Below, piece after piece: positions 35,164 through 44,213 of a DNA stretch of 64,000 nucleotides. Origin of the DNA: Aerococcus kribbianus (GTDB lineage Bacteria > Bacillota > Bacilli > Lactobacillales > Aerococcaceae); contig NZ_JAPRFR010000001.1 of assembly GCF_026805545.1 (NCBI RefSeq), forward strand, positions 186,001-250,000, written 5' to 3'. Every line of letters starts with the position of its first letter. The first letter of the stretch is position 1. A program made the translations under genes and the position numbers. The notes beneath the pieces are model-generated. The model was not told the origin of the DNA. It did no database searches and saw nothing but the letters and a program-made list of their open reading frames with translations.

Positions 35164-37437
35164 CTAATCATCGACTTGGACATGCCAAATTTGATCATTA
35201 TATTCATTAATTACCCGATCAGAAGAGAAGAAACCGGCTTGGGCTGTATTAATTAAGCCTTTCTTACGCCAAGCTTTTTCGTCTTGATAATCGGCATACA
35301 TTTTTTCTTTGATGGCAATAAATTCTTCTAGATCAATTAAGGCCATAAAGTAATCCTTATTAATCATATCTTGGTGTAGACGATTAAGGCGTTCAGAATT
35401 TCCAATAGCTAATAATTCATCGCTAACAATAAAGTCGACTAATGGTTTAATTGCTGCTTGTTCATAGTAGTCACGAGCAACATAATCTTCTTCATCATAT
35501 AGACGCACAATTTCTTGCGCTTCTTTACCAAAGATATAGACATTGTCTTGACCTACACGGTCTGCAATCTCTACATTAGCGCCATCTAAAGTCATTAGGG
35601 TAACGGCTCCGTTGACCATAAATTTCATATTTCCAGTCCCAGAAGCTTCTTTAGATGCCAAGGAAATTTGTTCCGAAATATCAGCCGCGGTAAATAAATA
35701 ACGAGCTGCCGTCACATTATAGTTTTCAACAAAGACCACTTGTAAGTAGTCGCTAACCTCAGGGTCATTAGCAATTAATTCGGACAAGGATAAAATTAAA
35801 TGAATGATATCTTGGGCGATAGTATAAGCAGGAGCTGCTTTACCTCCGAAAATAATAGTAATTGGTGTTTCTGGTTTATTACCAGCCTTTATATCATGAT
35901 ATTTGTGGATGATATAAAGGGCCAGCATTTGTTGGCGTTTATACTCGTGAATCCTTTTCACTTGCACATCAACAATAGAATCAGTATTGATGCTCACTCC
36001 TTGGTGGTCTTGTAAGAAATGAGCCAAGGCTTCTTTGTTGGCATGTTTGACTTGGCTAAATTCGGATAAAACTTGGTCGTCTTCTTGGTAATTCATTAAT
36101 TCAGATAAATCAGAATCTTGTCGCCATTCCTCACCAATGACGCGGTCTAATAATGCACTTAATTCAGGATTAGCATCCATTAACCAACGTCGGAAAGTAA
36201 TGCCGTTAGTTAAGCCATGGAACTCATCAGGGTAAAGTTCATAAAAGTCCTTAAGAGTAGATTGTTTAAGGATATCTGTATGTAGTTGTGACACCCCATT
36301 AGTTGAGAACCCAAAATGGATAGCAATGGAAGCCATATGAGCCGTATCATTCTCATCAATAATTTGCACACTGGCTTGGTTTGGATAGGATTCTTTGATA
36401 ATGCTATCTAATTTACGAATGATATCGGCAATTTCTGGACTCACAGATTCTAAATAATTCATTGGCCATGTTTCTAAGGCTTCTGCCAAAATTGTATGGT
36501 TGGTAAAAGCAACCATTTGACTGGTAATTTTTACTGCTTCCATAAAATCTAAACCATGGTCAGTGGTTAAAAGACGAATCAACTCAGGTATGATTAGAGT
36601 GGGATGGGTATCATTAATTTGTACCACAGCATAATCAGCGAGGTCATGAATATTAGAGCCACGTTCGATTGCTTCTTGAATCAATAATTGGGCGCCGTTA
36701 GAAACCATGAAGTATTGTTGGTAAATCCGTAATTTTTCACCATCCGCATCGGAATCATCAGGGTATAAAAATAAGGTAAGATTCTTCTCGATATCAGTTT
36801 TATCAAAAGAAATACTACCGTCTTCAATAATACTGGAATCGACAGTATCTAAATCAAAAAGACGTAAACGATTATGCTTGTCTTGTTGGTAACCCAAAAC
36901 AGCAATATCATATAAGGAAGATGTCAGCGTGAAATCTTTAAAAGGGACTTGGAAATGCTTATCAGATTTCTTTAAGAAATTCTCTTGGTCCAACCAAGTA
37001 TCTGGACGATATTGTTGTTGGTTGTCTTCAAAGTACTGTTGGAATAGTCCAAAATGATAATTTAAACCAACGCCATCACCTGGAAGACCTAAACTCGCAA
37101 TAGAATCAATGAAGCAAGCGGCTAATCGACCTAGTCCCCCATTTCCTAGGGAAGGTTCATTTTCTTCATCTTCAATTTCTTCTATGTTGAAGCCTGCTTG
37201 GTCGAGTTCAGCCTTGACTTGGTCATAAATACCCAAGTTTAATAAATTATTAGATAATAATTTACCTATTAAAAACTCAGCTGAAAAATAATAAATCTTT
37301 TTCTTTCCAGAAAAAAGTGGCATTTGGTCCACCTTTTTGGCAATTAAATCGAGTAAAAGTTTATAAACTTCCGGTTGTTCTAAATCAGCCAAGTCGCGAT
37401 TAAATTTGTCTTGCGCTAAAGTATCTAATTGTGTCAT
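35164..37437 (-). CDS. malP: Glycogen/maltodextrin phosphorylase
   Basis: A 757-residue GT35 phosphorylase that releases glucose-1-phosphate from alpha-1,4-glucans. Conserved parts are FSAEFLIGKLLSNNL, SLGNGGLGRLAACFIDS, QINDTHPTLIIPEL, VKRIHEYKRQ and the pyridoxal-phosphate lysine segment KEASGTGNMKFMVNGA. Length matches bacterial MalP/GlgP. It follows malQ by 19 bases. No glg synthesis genes are nearby, so a maltodextrin role is favoured over glycogen. Confidence 0.94.
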   Translation of the reverse strand: MTQLDTLAQDKFNRDLADLEQPEVYKLLLDLIAKKVDQMPLFSGKKKIYYFSAEFLIGKLLSNNLLNLGIYDQVKAELDQAGFNIEEIEDEENEPSLGNGGLGRLAACFIDSIASLGLPGDGVGLNYHFGLFQQYFEDNQQQYRPDTWLDQENFLKKSDKHFQVPFKDFTLTSSLYDIAVLGYQQDKHNRLRLFDLDTVDSSIIEDGSISFDKTDIEKNLTLFLYPDDSDADGEKLRIYQQYFMVSNGAQLLIQEAIERGSNIHDLADYAVVQINDTHPTLIIPELIRLLTTDHGLDFMEAVKITSQMVAFTNHTILAEALETWPMNYLESVSPEIADIIRKLDSIIKESYPNQASVQIIDENDTAHMASIAIHFGFSTNGVSQLHTDILKQSTLKDFYELYPDEFHGLTNGITFRRWLMDANPELSALLDRVIGEEWRQDSDLSELMNYQEDDQVLSEFSQVKHANKEALAHFLQDHQGVSINTDSIVDVQVKRIHEYKRQQMLALYIIHKYHDIKAGNKPETPITIIFGGKAAPAYTIAQDIIHLILSLSELIANDPEVSDYLQVVFVENYNVTAARYLFTAADISEQISLASKEASGTGNMKFMVNGAVTLMTLDGANVEIADRVGQDNVYIFGKEAQEIVRLYDEEDYVARDYYEQAAIKPLVDFIVSDELLAIGNSERLNRLHQDMINKDYFMALIDLEEFIAIKEKMYADYQDEKAWRKKGLINTAQAGFFSSDRVINEYNDQIWHVQVDD

Positions 37438-37456
37438 AGAATCCTCCTATACTATT

Positions 37457-38959
37457 TTATTGGTCTTCTGGCTTACGGCAATAAATTTCTGTTAATTGTT
37501 TTAGATAATCTACAAGTTCTTGGTCAATTGCTCCTGGTCGCATCCGCCACTTCCAATTTTGGCCAATAGTAGATGGGGTATTCATTCGCGCTTCGTTACC
37601 GAGGCCAAGTAAATCTTGCATTTGATAGATGGCAACATCAGATACTGATGCTGCTATACCACGATTTAAAGCCTGAGAAGCTGTTTCATTCGAACGACGG
37701 TTGAGATAAGCATCCACTTGGTCACGTTCCGCTTGACTAGCTGTGTCTTGGTACCACCCCTCAGCTGTTTCATTATCGTGGGTTCCGACATAAGCAACAG
37801 TATTGTGACTATAATGATGAGGCAAATCTTGGTTGTTTGGGTCATTATTAAAGCCAAATTGCAAGATTTTCATACCAGGATAGCACGTTGCCTCTCGCAT
37901 ATCGATGACTTCTTGGGTCATATAACCTAAGTCTTCAGCTATAATATTTAATTCACCAAGAGCCGCTTCAACATGGTCAAAAAGATCATTGCCTGGGCCC
38001 TTTTCCCAACGGCCATAAGCTGCTGTTGGCGATCCAAATGGCACTGACCAGAATGATTCAAAACCGCGGAAATGATCAATTCTTACCACATCATAAAGTT
38101 TAAAACTTTCAGAGATGCGTTGAATCCACCATTGATAACCCGTTTTCTGCATATATTCCCAATCATAAATTGGGTTGCCCCAGTATTGACCATCTGCTGT
38201 AAAAGCATCAGGTGGAACACCAGACACATCAATAGGGTTAAAGGCATCATCTACCCTAAACAATTCTGGTGTCTGCCACATTTCGACACTATCAGCAGCC
38301 ACGTAAATCGGGATATCGCCGATGATTTGAATGCCCTTTTGATTGGCATAAGATTTTAAGGCTTGCCATTGTTGGAAAAACCAAAATTGGGTGACATAAT
38401 GGTAGTCTGCTTGGTCTTGATGTTCAGCCATAAAGTCATTAATAATGGCTTCTTGGTAATACTTATACTTGTCAGGCCATTCATACCACGCATTAAGATC
38501 AAAATTTTCCTTAACAGTCATATATTCGACAAAAGGATCCAACCAGTTTGCATTATCGGATATAAAAGTTTTAAATTCTAAGCTTTCTGTACCTTCCTGG
38601 TCACGGAAATTGGCGACTGCCTTTTCTAAAACAGGACGGCGTTTGTAGAAGATAAAGGCATAATCTACTTGATCGAGGTCATCATAAGCAGCTAGGTCCC
38701 TAAGATCGTCTTCATGCAAATAGCCTTGAGAAACGAGTAAATCTAAATCAATCAAATGCGTATTGCCTGCAAAGGCGGAAAATGATTGATAAGGAGAGTC
38801 CCCATAAGATGTCGTCGTTAGGGGCAGGATTTGCCAGTAACTCTGTTTACTTGCTTGCAGAAAATCAACAAAATGATAAGCTTCCTGACCAAATGAGCCA
38901 ATGCCATAGTCATTAGGAAGCGAAGTTATGTGCATTAATACACCACTTGTTCGTTGCAT
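37457..38959 (-). CDS. malQ: 4-alpha-glucanotransferase (amylomaltase)
   Basis: A 500-residue GH77 enzyme that disproportionates maltose and maltodextrins. It starts RTSGVLMHITSLPNDYGIG and carries GDIPIYVAADSVEMW, the nucleophile region VRIDHFRGFESFW, the acid/base NIIAEDLGYMT and YVGTHDNETAEGW. It is the first gene of the maltose operon, and makes long chains for the phosphorylase and free glucose from maltose. AGGAGG precedes the ATG. Confidence 0.95.
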   Translation of the reverse strand: MQRTSGVLMHITSLPNDYGIGSFGQEAYHFVDFLQASKQSYWQILPLTTTSYGDSPYQSFSAFAGNTHLIDLDLLVSQGYLHEDDLRDLAAYDDLDQVDYAFIFYKRRPVLEKAVANFRDQEGTESLEFKTFISDNANWLDPFVEYMTVKENFDLNAWYEWPDKYKYYQEAIINDFMAEHQDQADYHYVTQFWFFQQWQALKSYANQKGIQIIGDIPIYVAADSVEMWQTPELFRVDDAFNPIDVSGVPPDAFTADGQYWGNPIYDWEYMQKTGYQWWIQRISESFKLYDVVRIDHFRGFESFWSVPFGSPTAAYGRWEKGPGNDLFDHVEAALGELNIIAEDLGYMTQEVIDMREATCYPGMKILQFGFNNDPNNQDLPHHYSHNTVAYVGTHDNETAEGWYQDTASQAERDQVDAYLNRRSNETASQALNRGIAASVSDVAIYQMQDLLGLGNEARMNTPSTIGQNWKWRMRPGAIDQELVDYLKQLTEIYCRKPEDQ

Positions 38960-38987
38960 AAGTTCCTCCTTTTATTCATTCTCGTTT

Positions 38988-39027
38988 ATTATAGCGGATA
39001 TATTACCATACTGCAATCGGTTGCAGT
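38988..39027 (-). promoter_or_regulatory. Promoter and LacI-type operator of the maltose operon
   Basis: On the minus strand TTGCAG (39016-39011) and TATAAT (38993-38988) are 17 bases apart. The -35 box is embedded in ACTGCAACCGATTGCAGT (39027-39010), an almost perfect palindrome with the central CG typical of LacI/GalR-family (MalR) operators. Repressor binding would block RNA polymerase. No malR gene is in the window. Confidence 0.85.
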
Positions 39028-39039
39028 TTATTTATCAAT

Positions 39040-39073
39040 AAAAAAGAAAAGACCAGAACAAAAGTCCCGGCCT
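39040..39073 (-). terminator. Intrinsic terminator after the GPH symporter gene
   Basis: On the minus strand AGGCCGGGAC pairs with GTTCTGGTCT (with G-U pairs) around TTTT, followed by TTTCTTTTTTATT. Confidence 0.88.
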
Positions 39074-39101
39074 CTTCATTATAATTTTCACTTTTTGATT
39101 A

Positions 39102-40514
39102 TTAGTTTTCTTCTGCTTGAATTTTAGCAATTGTTTCCACGTTTTCGTTAACACGTTTTTTATTTAATGGATACATAAAGGCTAAGATTAAACCAGCGAT
39201 TAAGAATAATCCACCTGGTAATAAGGTACCAACATTATAGATACTTTGAGTTACTTCTGGTGTTTGAGTAACATTTTGACCAGAAACATAGCCAATCCAT
39301 TGTAACATGTTACCAGCAAGTACCCCTGCCAAAGCTTGTCCTACCTTACGTGTAAAGGAATAAACCGCATAGATTGTTCCGTCCTTACGTTCATGGTATT
39401 TGATTTGGAAATCATCGATAACGTCAGTAACGTATGAGTACATTGCCATCATGTAGTAACCTAAAACAATACCTGCTAAAATAACGATTAGGGAGAAGAT
39501 AAATGGATCTTCAATGTTTAGGAAATTAGTCACAATGTAAATTAATCCAGTACCAATCAACGAAGCAGCTCCTGCTTCTTTTTTACCAAAACGACGCGTT
39601 AAAGTTGAAACAAATGGTGCAGCCACTAGACCAGCAATTGTTAATCCAGCTGTCGCTAATTTTAGGTAGTTAGTGTTTTGGAAGTAATCCAAGAACATGT
39701 ATTGCATCAACTGGCTAAGAGAAATCATACCTGCCAAGACAAACATTGTAGAGAACATAAGGGCTAGGAATCCACGGTCTTTAATTAGTTGAGCAAGTTC
39801 ACCGAAGAATTCACTCAATGAAAATCCTTCGTCATTTTGCGGTAATTGTACCCGTTCTTGAACCATATTATAACAAATTAGGTAAGCGACAGCCGCTAGT
39901 AAACCTAAGACAATAGCTAACATAGTAAAGTGAGAACCCATTACTTCCCCGCTAGTGGTATAAGTAACAGCTGGCACCAAAACACCAAGTAAGAATTGGA
40001 TTAGAGTTGAACCGATTGAACGGAAAGTTGATAAGCTCGCCCGATCTTCTGATTTACCAGAGATTACTGAAGCCAATGATCCGTAAGGAATGTTAATTGA
40101 AGTATAGAAGATTGACCCCCATAGTAGGTAAGTTATGGACATATAAACGATTTTAGCGGACATGTTCCAATCAGAAATAAAGTAGTTATACATTAGAGCA
40201 GAAATAATCCCAACTGGGAATGCCATCCGTTTTAACCAAGGTTTGAATTTACCCACTGGTGTGGTTTTACTATTATCAGCGATAGCCCCCATCGAAACAT
40301 CAGTAAAAGCATCGACAAGACGTGCAATACCAAATAAGTTACCAACGATAGCTGCTGATACCCCAATGACATTTGTATAGAAAACCATAAAGAAGTTTGA
40401 GGCCAAGAAGAAGGTTAAATCGTTACCGATATTCCCTATCATATAACCTAATTGGTCCTTAATCCCAAAAGGACGGGTCACCTTTAATTTATTTTTCCCC
40501 GCTTGTTCACTCAT
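39102..40514 (-). CDS. GPH-family glycoside/pentoside:cation symporter (MFS)
   Basis: A 470-residue membrane protein with about twelve helices. Family marks are GYMIGNIGNDLTFFLAS, LVDAFTDVSMGAIADNSKT and the central DRASLSTFRSIGS. It lacks the C-terminal EIIA domain of LacS. The sugar is unknown; placement just upstream of the maltose operon, and similar LacI-type palindromes at its promoter, suggest an alpha-glucoside or maltodextrin. AGGAGG precedes the ATG. Confidence 0.88.
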   Translation of the reverse strand: MSEQAGKNKLKVTRPFGIKDQLGYMIGNIGNDLTFFLASNFFMVFYTNVIGVSAAIVGNLFGIARLVDAFTDVSMGAIADNSKTTPVGKFKPWLKRMAFPVGIISALMYNYFISDWNMSAKIVYMSITYLLWGSIFYTSINIPYGSLASVISGKSEDRASLSTFRSIGSTLIQFLLGVLVPAVTYTTSGEVMGSHFTMLAIVLGLLAAVAYLICYNMVQERVQLPQNDEGFSLSEFFGELAQLIKDRGFLALMFSTMFVLAGMISLSQLMQYMFLDYFQNTNYLKLATAGLTIAGLVAAPFVSTLTRRFGKKEAGAASLIGTGLIYIVTNFLNIEDPFIFSLIVILAGIVLGYYMMAMYSYVTDVIDDFQIKYHERKDGTIYAVYSFTRKVGQALAGVLAGNMLQWIGYVSGQNVTQTPEVTQSIYNVGTLLPGGLFLIAGLILAFMYPLNKKRVNENVETIAKIQAEEN

Positions 40515-40554
40515 TATTTTTTCCTCCTTAGAATATATAAAATATAGCTACAAT

Positions 40555-40618
40555 TGCAAACGTTTGAATAGTACAGCTACTACTATAATACATTTTTCAC
40601 AAAAAGGAAACCGGTTTC
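40555..40618 (-). promoter_or_regulatory. Promoter with two LacI-type palindromes for the GPH symporter
   Basis: TATAGT (40587-40582) is a good -10 box with TTTCCT 17 bases upstream (40610-40605). GAAACCGGTTTC (40607-40618) overlaps the -35, and CAAACGTTTG (40557-40566) lies just after the start. Both are perfect CG-centred palindromes, about 50 bases apart centre to centre, fitting two operators for one or two LacI-family repressors. Confidence 0.75.
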
Positions 40619-40620
40619 TA

Positions 40621-40856
40621 GTAATTTTTTTTGTAAATTTTGCTTTTATTTAAAAATAGTTGAAATAAAAGGGATTTTATCCATTTTACCAACTTAAATT
40701 TTGACAAATTTAAGTAATTTCTCTCATTTTTGTGTTACTCAAGACTAGAAACAAGGCTTTTTAATGAGAAGTCGCAAATATTGCACACAACAATTATTGC
40801 AAATAATGATTTAGCTTTTTGCTCGCCCTCTATTTCTTGGTAAAAAAAACCTGTGC
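40621..40856. other. AT-rich intergenic stretch, nothing recognised
   Basis: Between the symporter promoter and the rpmF terminator there are only short AT-rich frames. No RNA motif or gene was recognised on either strand. Confidence 0.5.
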
Positions 40857-40886
40857 ACAAAAAAAGACTGGGACTAGCCCAGTCTC
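40857..40886 (-). terminator. Intrinsic terminator after rpmF
   Basis: On the minus strand AGACTGGG pairs with CCCAGTCT around CTAGT, followed by TTTTTTT. Confidence 0.93.
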
Positions 40887-40934
40887 ACTTAGGATGTAAG
40901 CAATAAATGCTCACCATCACTTAATAAAATTAAT

Positions 40935-41114
40935 TTATTCTTCTTCTTTATTGATCACTTGACGACCTTTATAAGTTCCGTCTGCTGCCACATGGTGACG
41001 ACGACGAAATTCGCCAGTTTCAGGATCTCTATAAATAGGAGCTTTACCTAATTTATAATGGGTTAAACCTTTACGCTTTCTTGTTTTAGATGTTCTACGT
41101 TTTGGTACTGCCAT
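40935..41114 (-). CDS. rpmF: 50S ribosomal protein L32 (Cys-free form)
   Basis: A 59-residue basic protein. It begins MAVPKRRTSKTRKRKG, then THYKLGKAPIYRDPETGEF, RRRHHVAADGTYKGRQVIN and an acidic end. This is the L32 pattern. The CxxC pairs that bind zinc in many L32 proteins are absent, as is usual in streptococci and relatives. GGAGGG precedes the ATG. It is monocistronic and has its own terminator. Confidence 0.96.
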   Translation of the reverse strand: MAVPKRRTSKTRKRKGLTHYKLGKAPIYRDPETGEFRRRHHVAADGTYKGRQVINKEEE

Positions 41115-41251
41115 TCCTATACCCTCCTTACTCTATCGCTTATCAGCGAAATGTCCATTATCTAATATAACTTCTACACTAGTATTTGTCAATAAGAAAT
41201 TCAGATAAATGGCGGAAATATTATCATTATATAAGAACTAAATTAAAATGT

Positions 41252-41839
41252 CTAGTCCTTGTCTTCTTCTCCGGCAAAAATGACTTGGTCATCGGTAAAA
41301 CCGACAATTACGGCTTGTGAGTATATGTCAAAACCAGCTTGACGGAACTTTTCGCCTCCCGCTTGAAAAGATTTTTCAATGGCAATGCCAATACCAGCTA
41401 CTTCAGCCCCAGCTTGTTGGCAAAGATCAACTAAACCTGATAAAGCTTCTCCGTTAGCTAAGAAATCATCAATAATTAATACCTTATCATCAGCAGAGAG
41501 AAAGTCCTTACTCACTCTTAAATTAAAGTGTTGTTCCTTGGTATAAGAATAAATCCGACTGGTATAAACATTCCCACCCAAGGTTAAGGATTGGGATTTT
41601 TTGGCAAAAAGCATAGGAACTTTGAAACGCTTGGCCACTGGTGTTGCAATTGCAATACCAGAAACTTCAGCCGTAAGTACCTTGGTCACTTCTTTGTCAT
41701 GGAAATGTTGGTAAAAATCCTCACCCATTTCTTCCATTAATTCTGGATCAACCATATGATTAATAAAGTTATCGACTTTGAGAATTTCACCAGGAAAGAC
41801 GGTCCCATCAGATTTTATTCGTTCTACTAGCTTATCCAA
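41252..41839 (-). CDS. xpt: Xanthine phosphoribosyltransferase
   Basis: A 195-residue salvage enzyme that makes XMP from xanthine and PRPP. The PRPP motif is VLIIDDFLANGEAL; GTVFPGEILKVDNFINHM and YTSRIYSYTKEQHF match Xpt of B. subtilis type. The start is probably TTG at 41839: GGGGGA lies 6-7 bases upstream, no in-frame ATG is close, and the upstream ATG is out of frame. It lies 96 bases downstream of the xanthine permease gene, likely in the same transcript. Confidence 0.94.
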   Translation of the reverse strand: MDKLVERIKSDGTVFPGEILKVDNFINHMVDPELMEEMGEDFYQHFHDKEVTKVLTAEVSGIAIATPVAKRFKVPMLFAKKSQSLTLGGNVYTSRIYSYTKEQHFNLRVSKDFLSADDKVLIIDDFLANGEALSGLVDLCQQAGAEVAGIGIAIEKSFQAGGEKFRQAGFDIYSQAVIVGFTDDQVIFAGEEDKD

Positions 41840-41935
41840 ATTGAATCCCCCATTTATTATTAATTTACTTTGAGTAGCCCACTCTTAATTACTATTATTA
41901 TAATAGTAGAAAAAGTCTAGGCATTCAAATCTTTT

Positions 41936-43252
41936 TTAGTTGTGCTTTTCTTTCAATAGCAGATTTAAGATAATCGCAATAATCGTCCCTGCTGAAATTC
42001 CTGATGAGAACAGGCCGGCAAAGAAAGTAGGTAATTGCGCAGTAATTTCTGGACGGAAGGCAATCCCCAAGCCCACACCCACTGAAGATGCAATAATAAT
42101 CAAATTTCTTGTATCGATATTAACTTGACCTAGGGATTGGATACCAGAGGCCATTACGGTACCAAACATTAGAATACCTGCCCCACCTAAAACAGGTAGT
42201 GGCATCACTGAAATAACGGTCGCTAATTTAGGACTCATTGATAAGGCAATCATTATGACTCCAGCGTAAATCGCCACTTTACGCGATGCATTACGAGTTA
42301 AGGGAATCAATCCAGCATTTTGTGAAAAAGTCGCCGCTGCTCCTGAGCCAAAGATGGGACCTAGGAAAGAAGAAAATCCATCTGCCCTTACCCCGGCAGC
42401 AATTTGACCATCTTCTAAGTCAGTTTCTGTAACCTGTCCAATCGTTTGCACTACCCCAATGGATTCAATTACTGTCACCAGGTAGCCAGACAAGAATGGC
42501 AAGGCATAAGTCCAGTTAAAATCAATGCCAATTTTATTGAAACTTGGAAGTGAGAACCAATCTGCCGCCACAATTTGCCCTAAGTCGACCTGGCCTAAGA
42601 AGATACAGATAATATAACCAATAAACATCCCGATTAAAATTGCGTAGCGGGCAATGTTATCCGGCGCATAATAATTTAAAATGACAATTAATAGAAAAAC
42701 AATACCAGCGATTAATAGGTTTAATGGTACCCCATAGTTTTCAGCCCCGGCACCACCGGCAATCCAATCCATGGCAGTTGACATAAGTGTTGCTCCCATC
42801 AGTGTAATCACAGACCCTGTCACTACTGGTGGGAAAATTTTCATTAAGGGCTTAATGAAATATGACATAAAAATTTCTAGTAGTGAGCCCAACATAATGC
42901 CACCAAAATAGGCTGGTAAGCCTCCCAAGGCAATGACACTTTGAGCAGGACCAATAAAGGCAAAGTCAGTTCCCATAATAATTGGTAAGCCGGAGCCTAC
43001 TCTAAATGTCTTTGGACCGAAACCTTTTGATTGGATAATTGACGCGATGCCTGAAACAAGTAAGGCTGCCGAAATCAAATATGCTGTTTCCTCGACGCTT
43101 GATCCTGCCATGCCTGCAATTACTAAAGGCACAGCAACTAAGCCACCAAAAGCCGTGACCACATTCTGTAAGCCTAATAATGCCGATTCTTGAAACTTGG
43201 GACTATCTTCTACACCATAGCGCAAGGATAGTTGATTAGTATTCTCTTCCAT
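41936..43252 (-). CDS. pbuX: Xanthine permease (NCS2 family)
   Basis: A 438-residue purine permease with about 14 helices. It has the NCS2 signature region SGYLVTVIESIGVVQTIGQV and GSGAAATFSQNAGLIPLTRN, plus TFRVGSGLPIIMGTDFAFI early on. ATG 43252 has GGAGG 6 bases upstream; the in-frame TTG at 43264 precedes it. The order pbuX-xpt supports xanthine (or a related oxopurine) as substrate. Confidence 0.92.
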   Translation of the reverse strand: MEENTNQLSLRYGVEDSPKFQESALLGLQNVVTAFGGLVAVPLVIAGMAGSSVEETAYLISAALLVSGIASIIQSKGFGPKTFRVGSGLPIIMGTDFAFIGPAQSVIALGGLPAYFGGIMLGSLLEIFMSYFIKPLMKIFPPVVTGSVITLMGATLMSTAMDWIAGGAGAENYGVPLNLLIAGIVFLLIVILNYYAPDNIARYAILIGMFIGYIICIFLGQVDLGQIVAADWFSLPSFNKIGIDFNWTYALPFLSGYLVTVIESIGVVQTIGQVTETDLEDGQIAAGVRADGFSSFLGPIFGSGAAATFSQNAGLIPLTRNASRKVAIYAGVIMIALSMSPKLATVISVMPLPVLGGAGILMFGTVMASGIQSLGQVNIDTRNLIIIASSVGVGLGIAFRPEITAQLPTFFAGLFSSGISAGTIIAIILNLLLKEKHN

Positions 43253-43284
43253 CTTTACCTCCAAAACATTTATTTTACCTAATG

Positions 43285-43313
43285 ATTTTAACCTAAACGT
43301 TCGTTAAAATAAA
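43285..43313 (-). promoter_or_regulatory. Promoter of pbuX-xpt with a possible PurR-type box
   Basis: TTTATT and TAAAAT are 17 bases apart on the minus strand (43313-43308 and 43290-43285). Between them lies AACGAACGTT, close to the CGAA core of the PurR box known from Bacillus and Lactococcus. No purine riboswitch was found in this leader. Confidence 0.45.
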
Positions 43314-43333
43314 GAACTATTTATACTTATATT

Positions 43334-43370
43334 AAAAAAAGTTCGTGTTTATACTCTAAACACGAACTTT
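43334..43370 (-). terminator. Intrinsic terminator after the metal ABC operon
   Basis: On the minus strand AAAGTTCGTGTTT pairs perfectly with AAACACGAACTTT across a seven-base loop, followed by TTTT. Confidence 0.94.
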
Positions 43371-43373
43371 TAT

Positions 43374-44213
43374 CTAAGCTTTATTTAATAAATGCCTTAT
43401 TAAGTAAGCCAGCAAAAAGCTCAAGCCTGTCATTAGCGCAATGGTCCCTGCAAAGGAGATATCCCAGTAATAAGCAACAAGTACCCCTATAGATGCATTC
43501 CAAGCCGCCAACAGTAAACTAAACAGGAACATTTTTTTCAAACTATGCGTCAGTAAATAAGCTGTCAAAGCTGGTCCAACAATGACCCCTACGACCAGTA
43601 CAGATCCAAAAACTTCAAAGGCCGCTACCGCAGAAATAGACAATAGCGTCATTAGAAGATAATGTATCTTAGCTACCGATAAGCCGATACTTTTAGCAAA
43701 ATCACTATCAAAAGTCACTAATTGGAATTCTTTATAAAAGACTTTTATGATGATGGCATTGACTAAAAGAATCGCCAAACCATTCCATAAAGCCTTAGGA
43801 CCAATATCTAAACCAGCTATTTGATACCGTTCAAAAATAGTAAAGCCTAATTGCCCCATAAAAACGGTGTCCGTATCCAAATGAACATCAGATGCGTAAC
43901 GGGTCAGTAATAAAACCGCTAGCGAAAACAACAAAGGAAAGACAATCCCTATAGCTGTATCTTGTCGTAAATGTAATTGATTTTGTAGAAGCTGGATTAG
44001 TCCAGCGGTTAGTAATCCTACTATAGCTGCCCCAATAAGCAAAAGTGGCGATTCTAGCGACTGAGCAATGAAATAACCCAAGACGATTCCTAAGAGCACA
44101 GTATGGGAAATGGCATCAGCAATCATGGTCTTCCCTTGCAACACTAAGAATACCCCAATTACAGCGAGAGAAAGTGATACTACCACTGCAATCGCAATAA
44201 TTTCCATTAGCAT
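43374..44213 (-). CDS. Metal ABC transporter permease (second)
   Basis: A 279-residue membrane protein of the ABC-3 (ZnuB/MntC/TroD) family with about eight helices. GKTMIADAISHTVLLGIVLGY and FGSVLVVGVIVGPALTAYLLT are the family's conserved parts. The ATG overlaps the end of the first permease gene by 7 bases. GGGGGG lies 8 bases upstream. Confidence 0.9.
   Translation of the reverse strand: MLMEIIAIAVVVSLSLAVIGVFLVLQGKTMIADAISHTVLLGIVLGYFIAQSLESPLLLIGAAIVGLLTAGLIQLLQNQLHLRQDTAIGIVFPLLFSLAVLLLTRYASDVHLDTDTVFMGQLGFTIFERYQIAGLDIGPKALWNGLAILLVNAIIIKVFYKEFQLVTFDSDFAKSIGLSVAKIHYLLMTLLSISAVAAFEVFGSVLVVGVIVGPALTAYLLTHSLKKMFLFSLLLAAWNASIGVLVAYYWDISFAGTIALMTGLSFLLAYLIRHLLNKA

Noticed and set aside
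43253..43333. Guanine riboswitch upstream of pbuX
   Set aside because: The leader is short and lacks the conserved purine aptamer loops.
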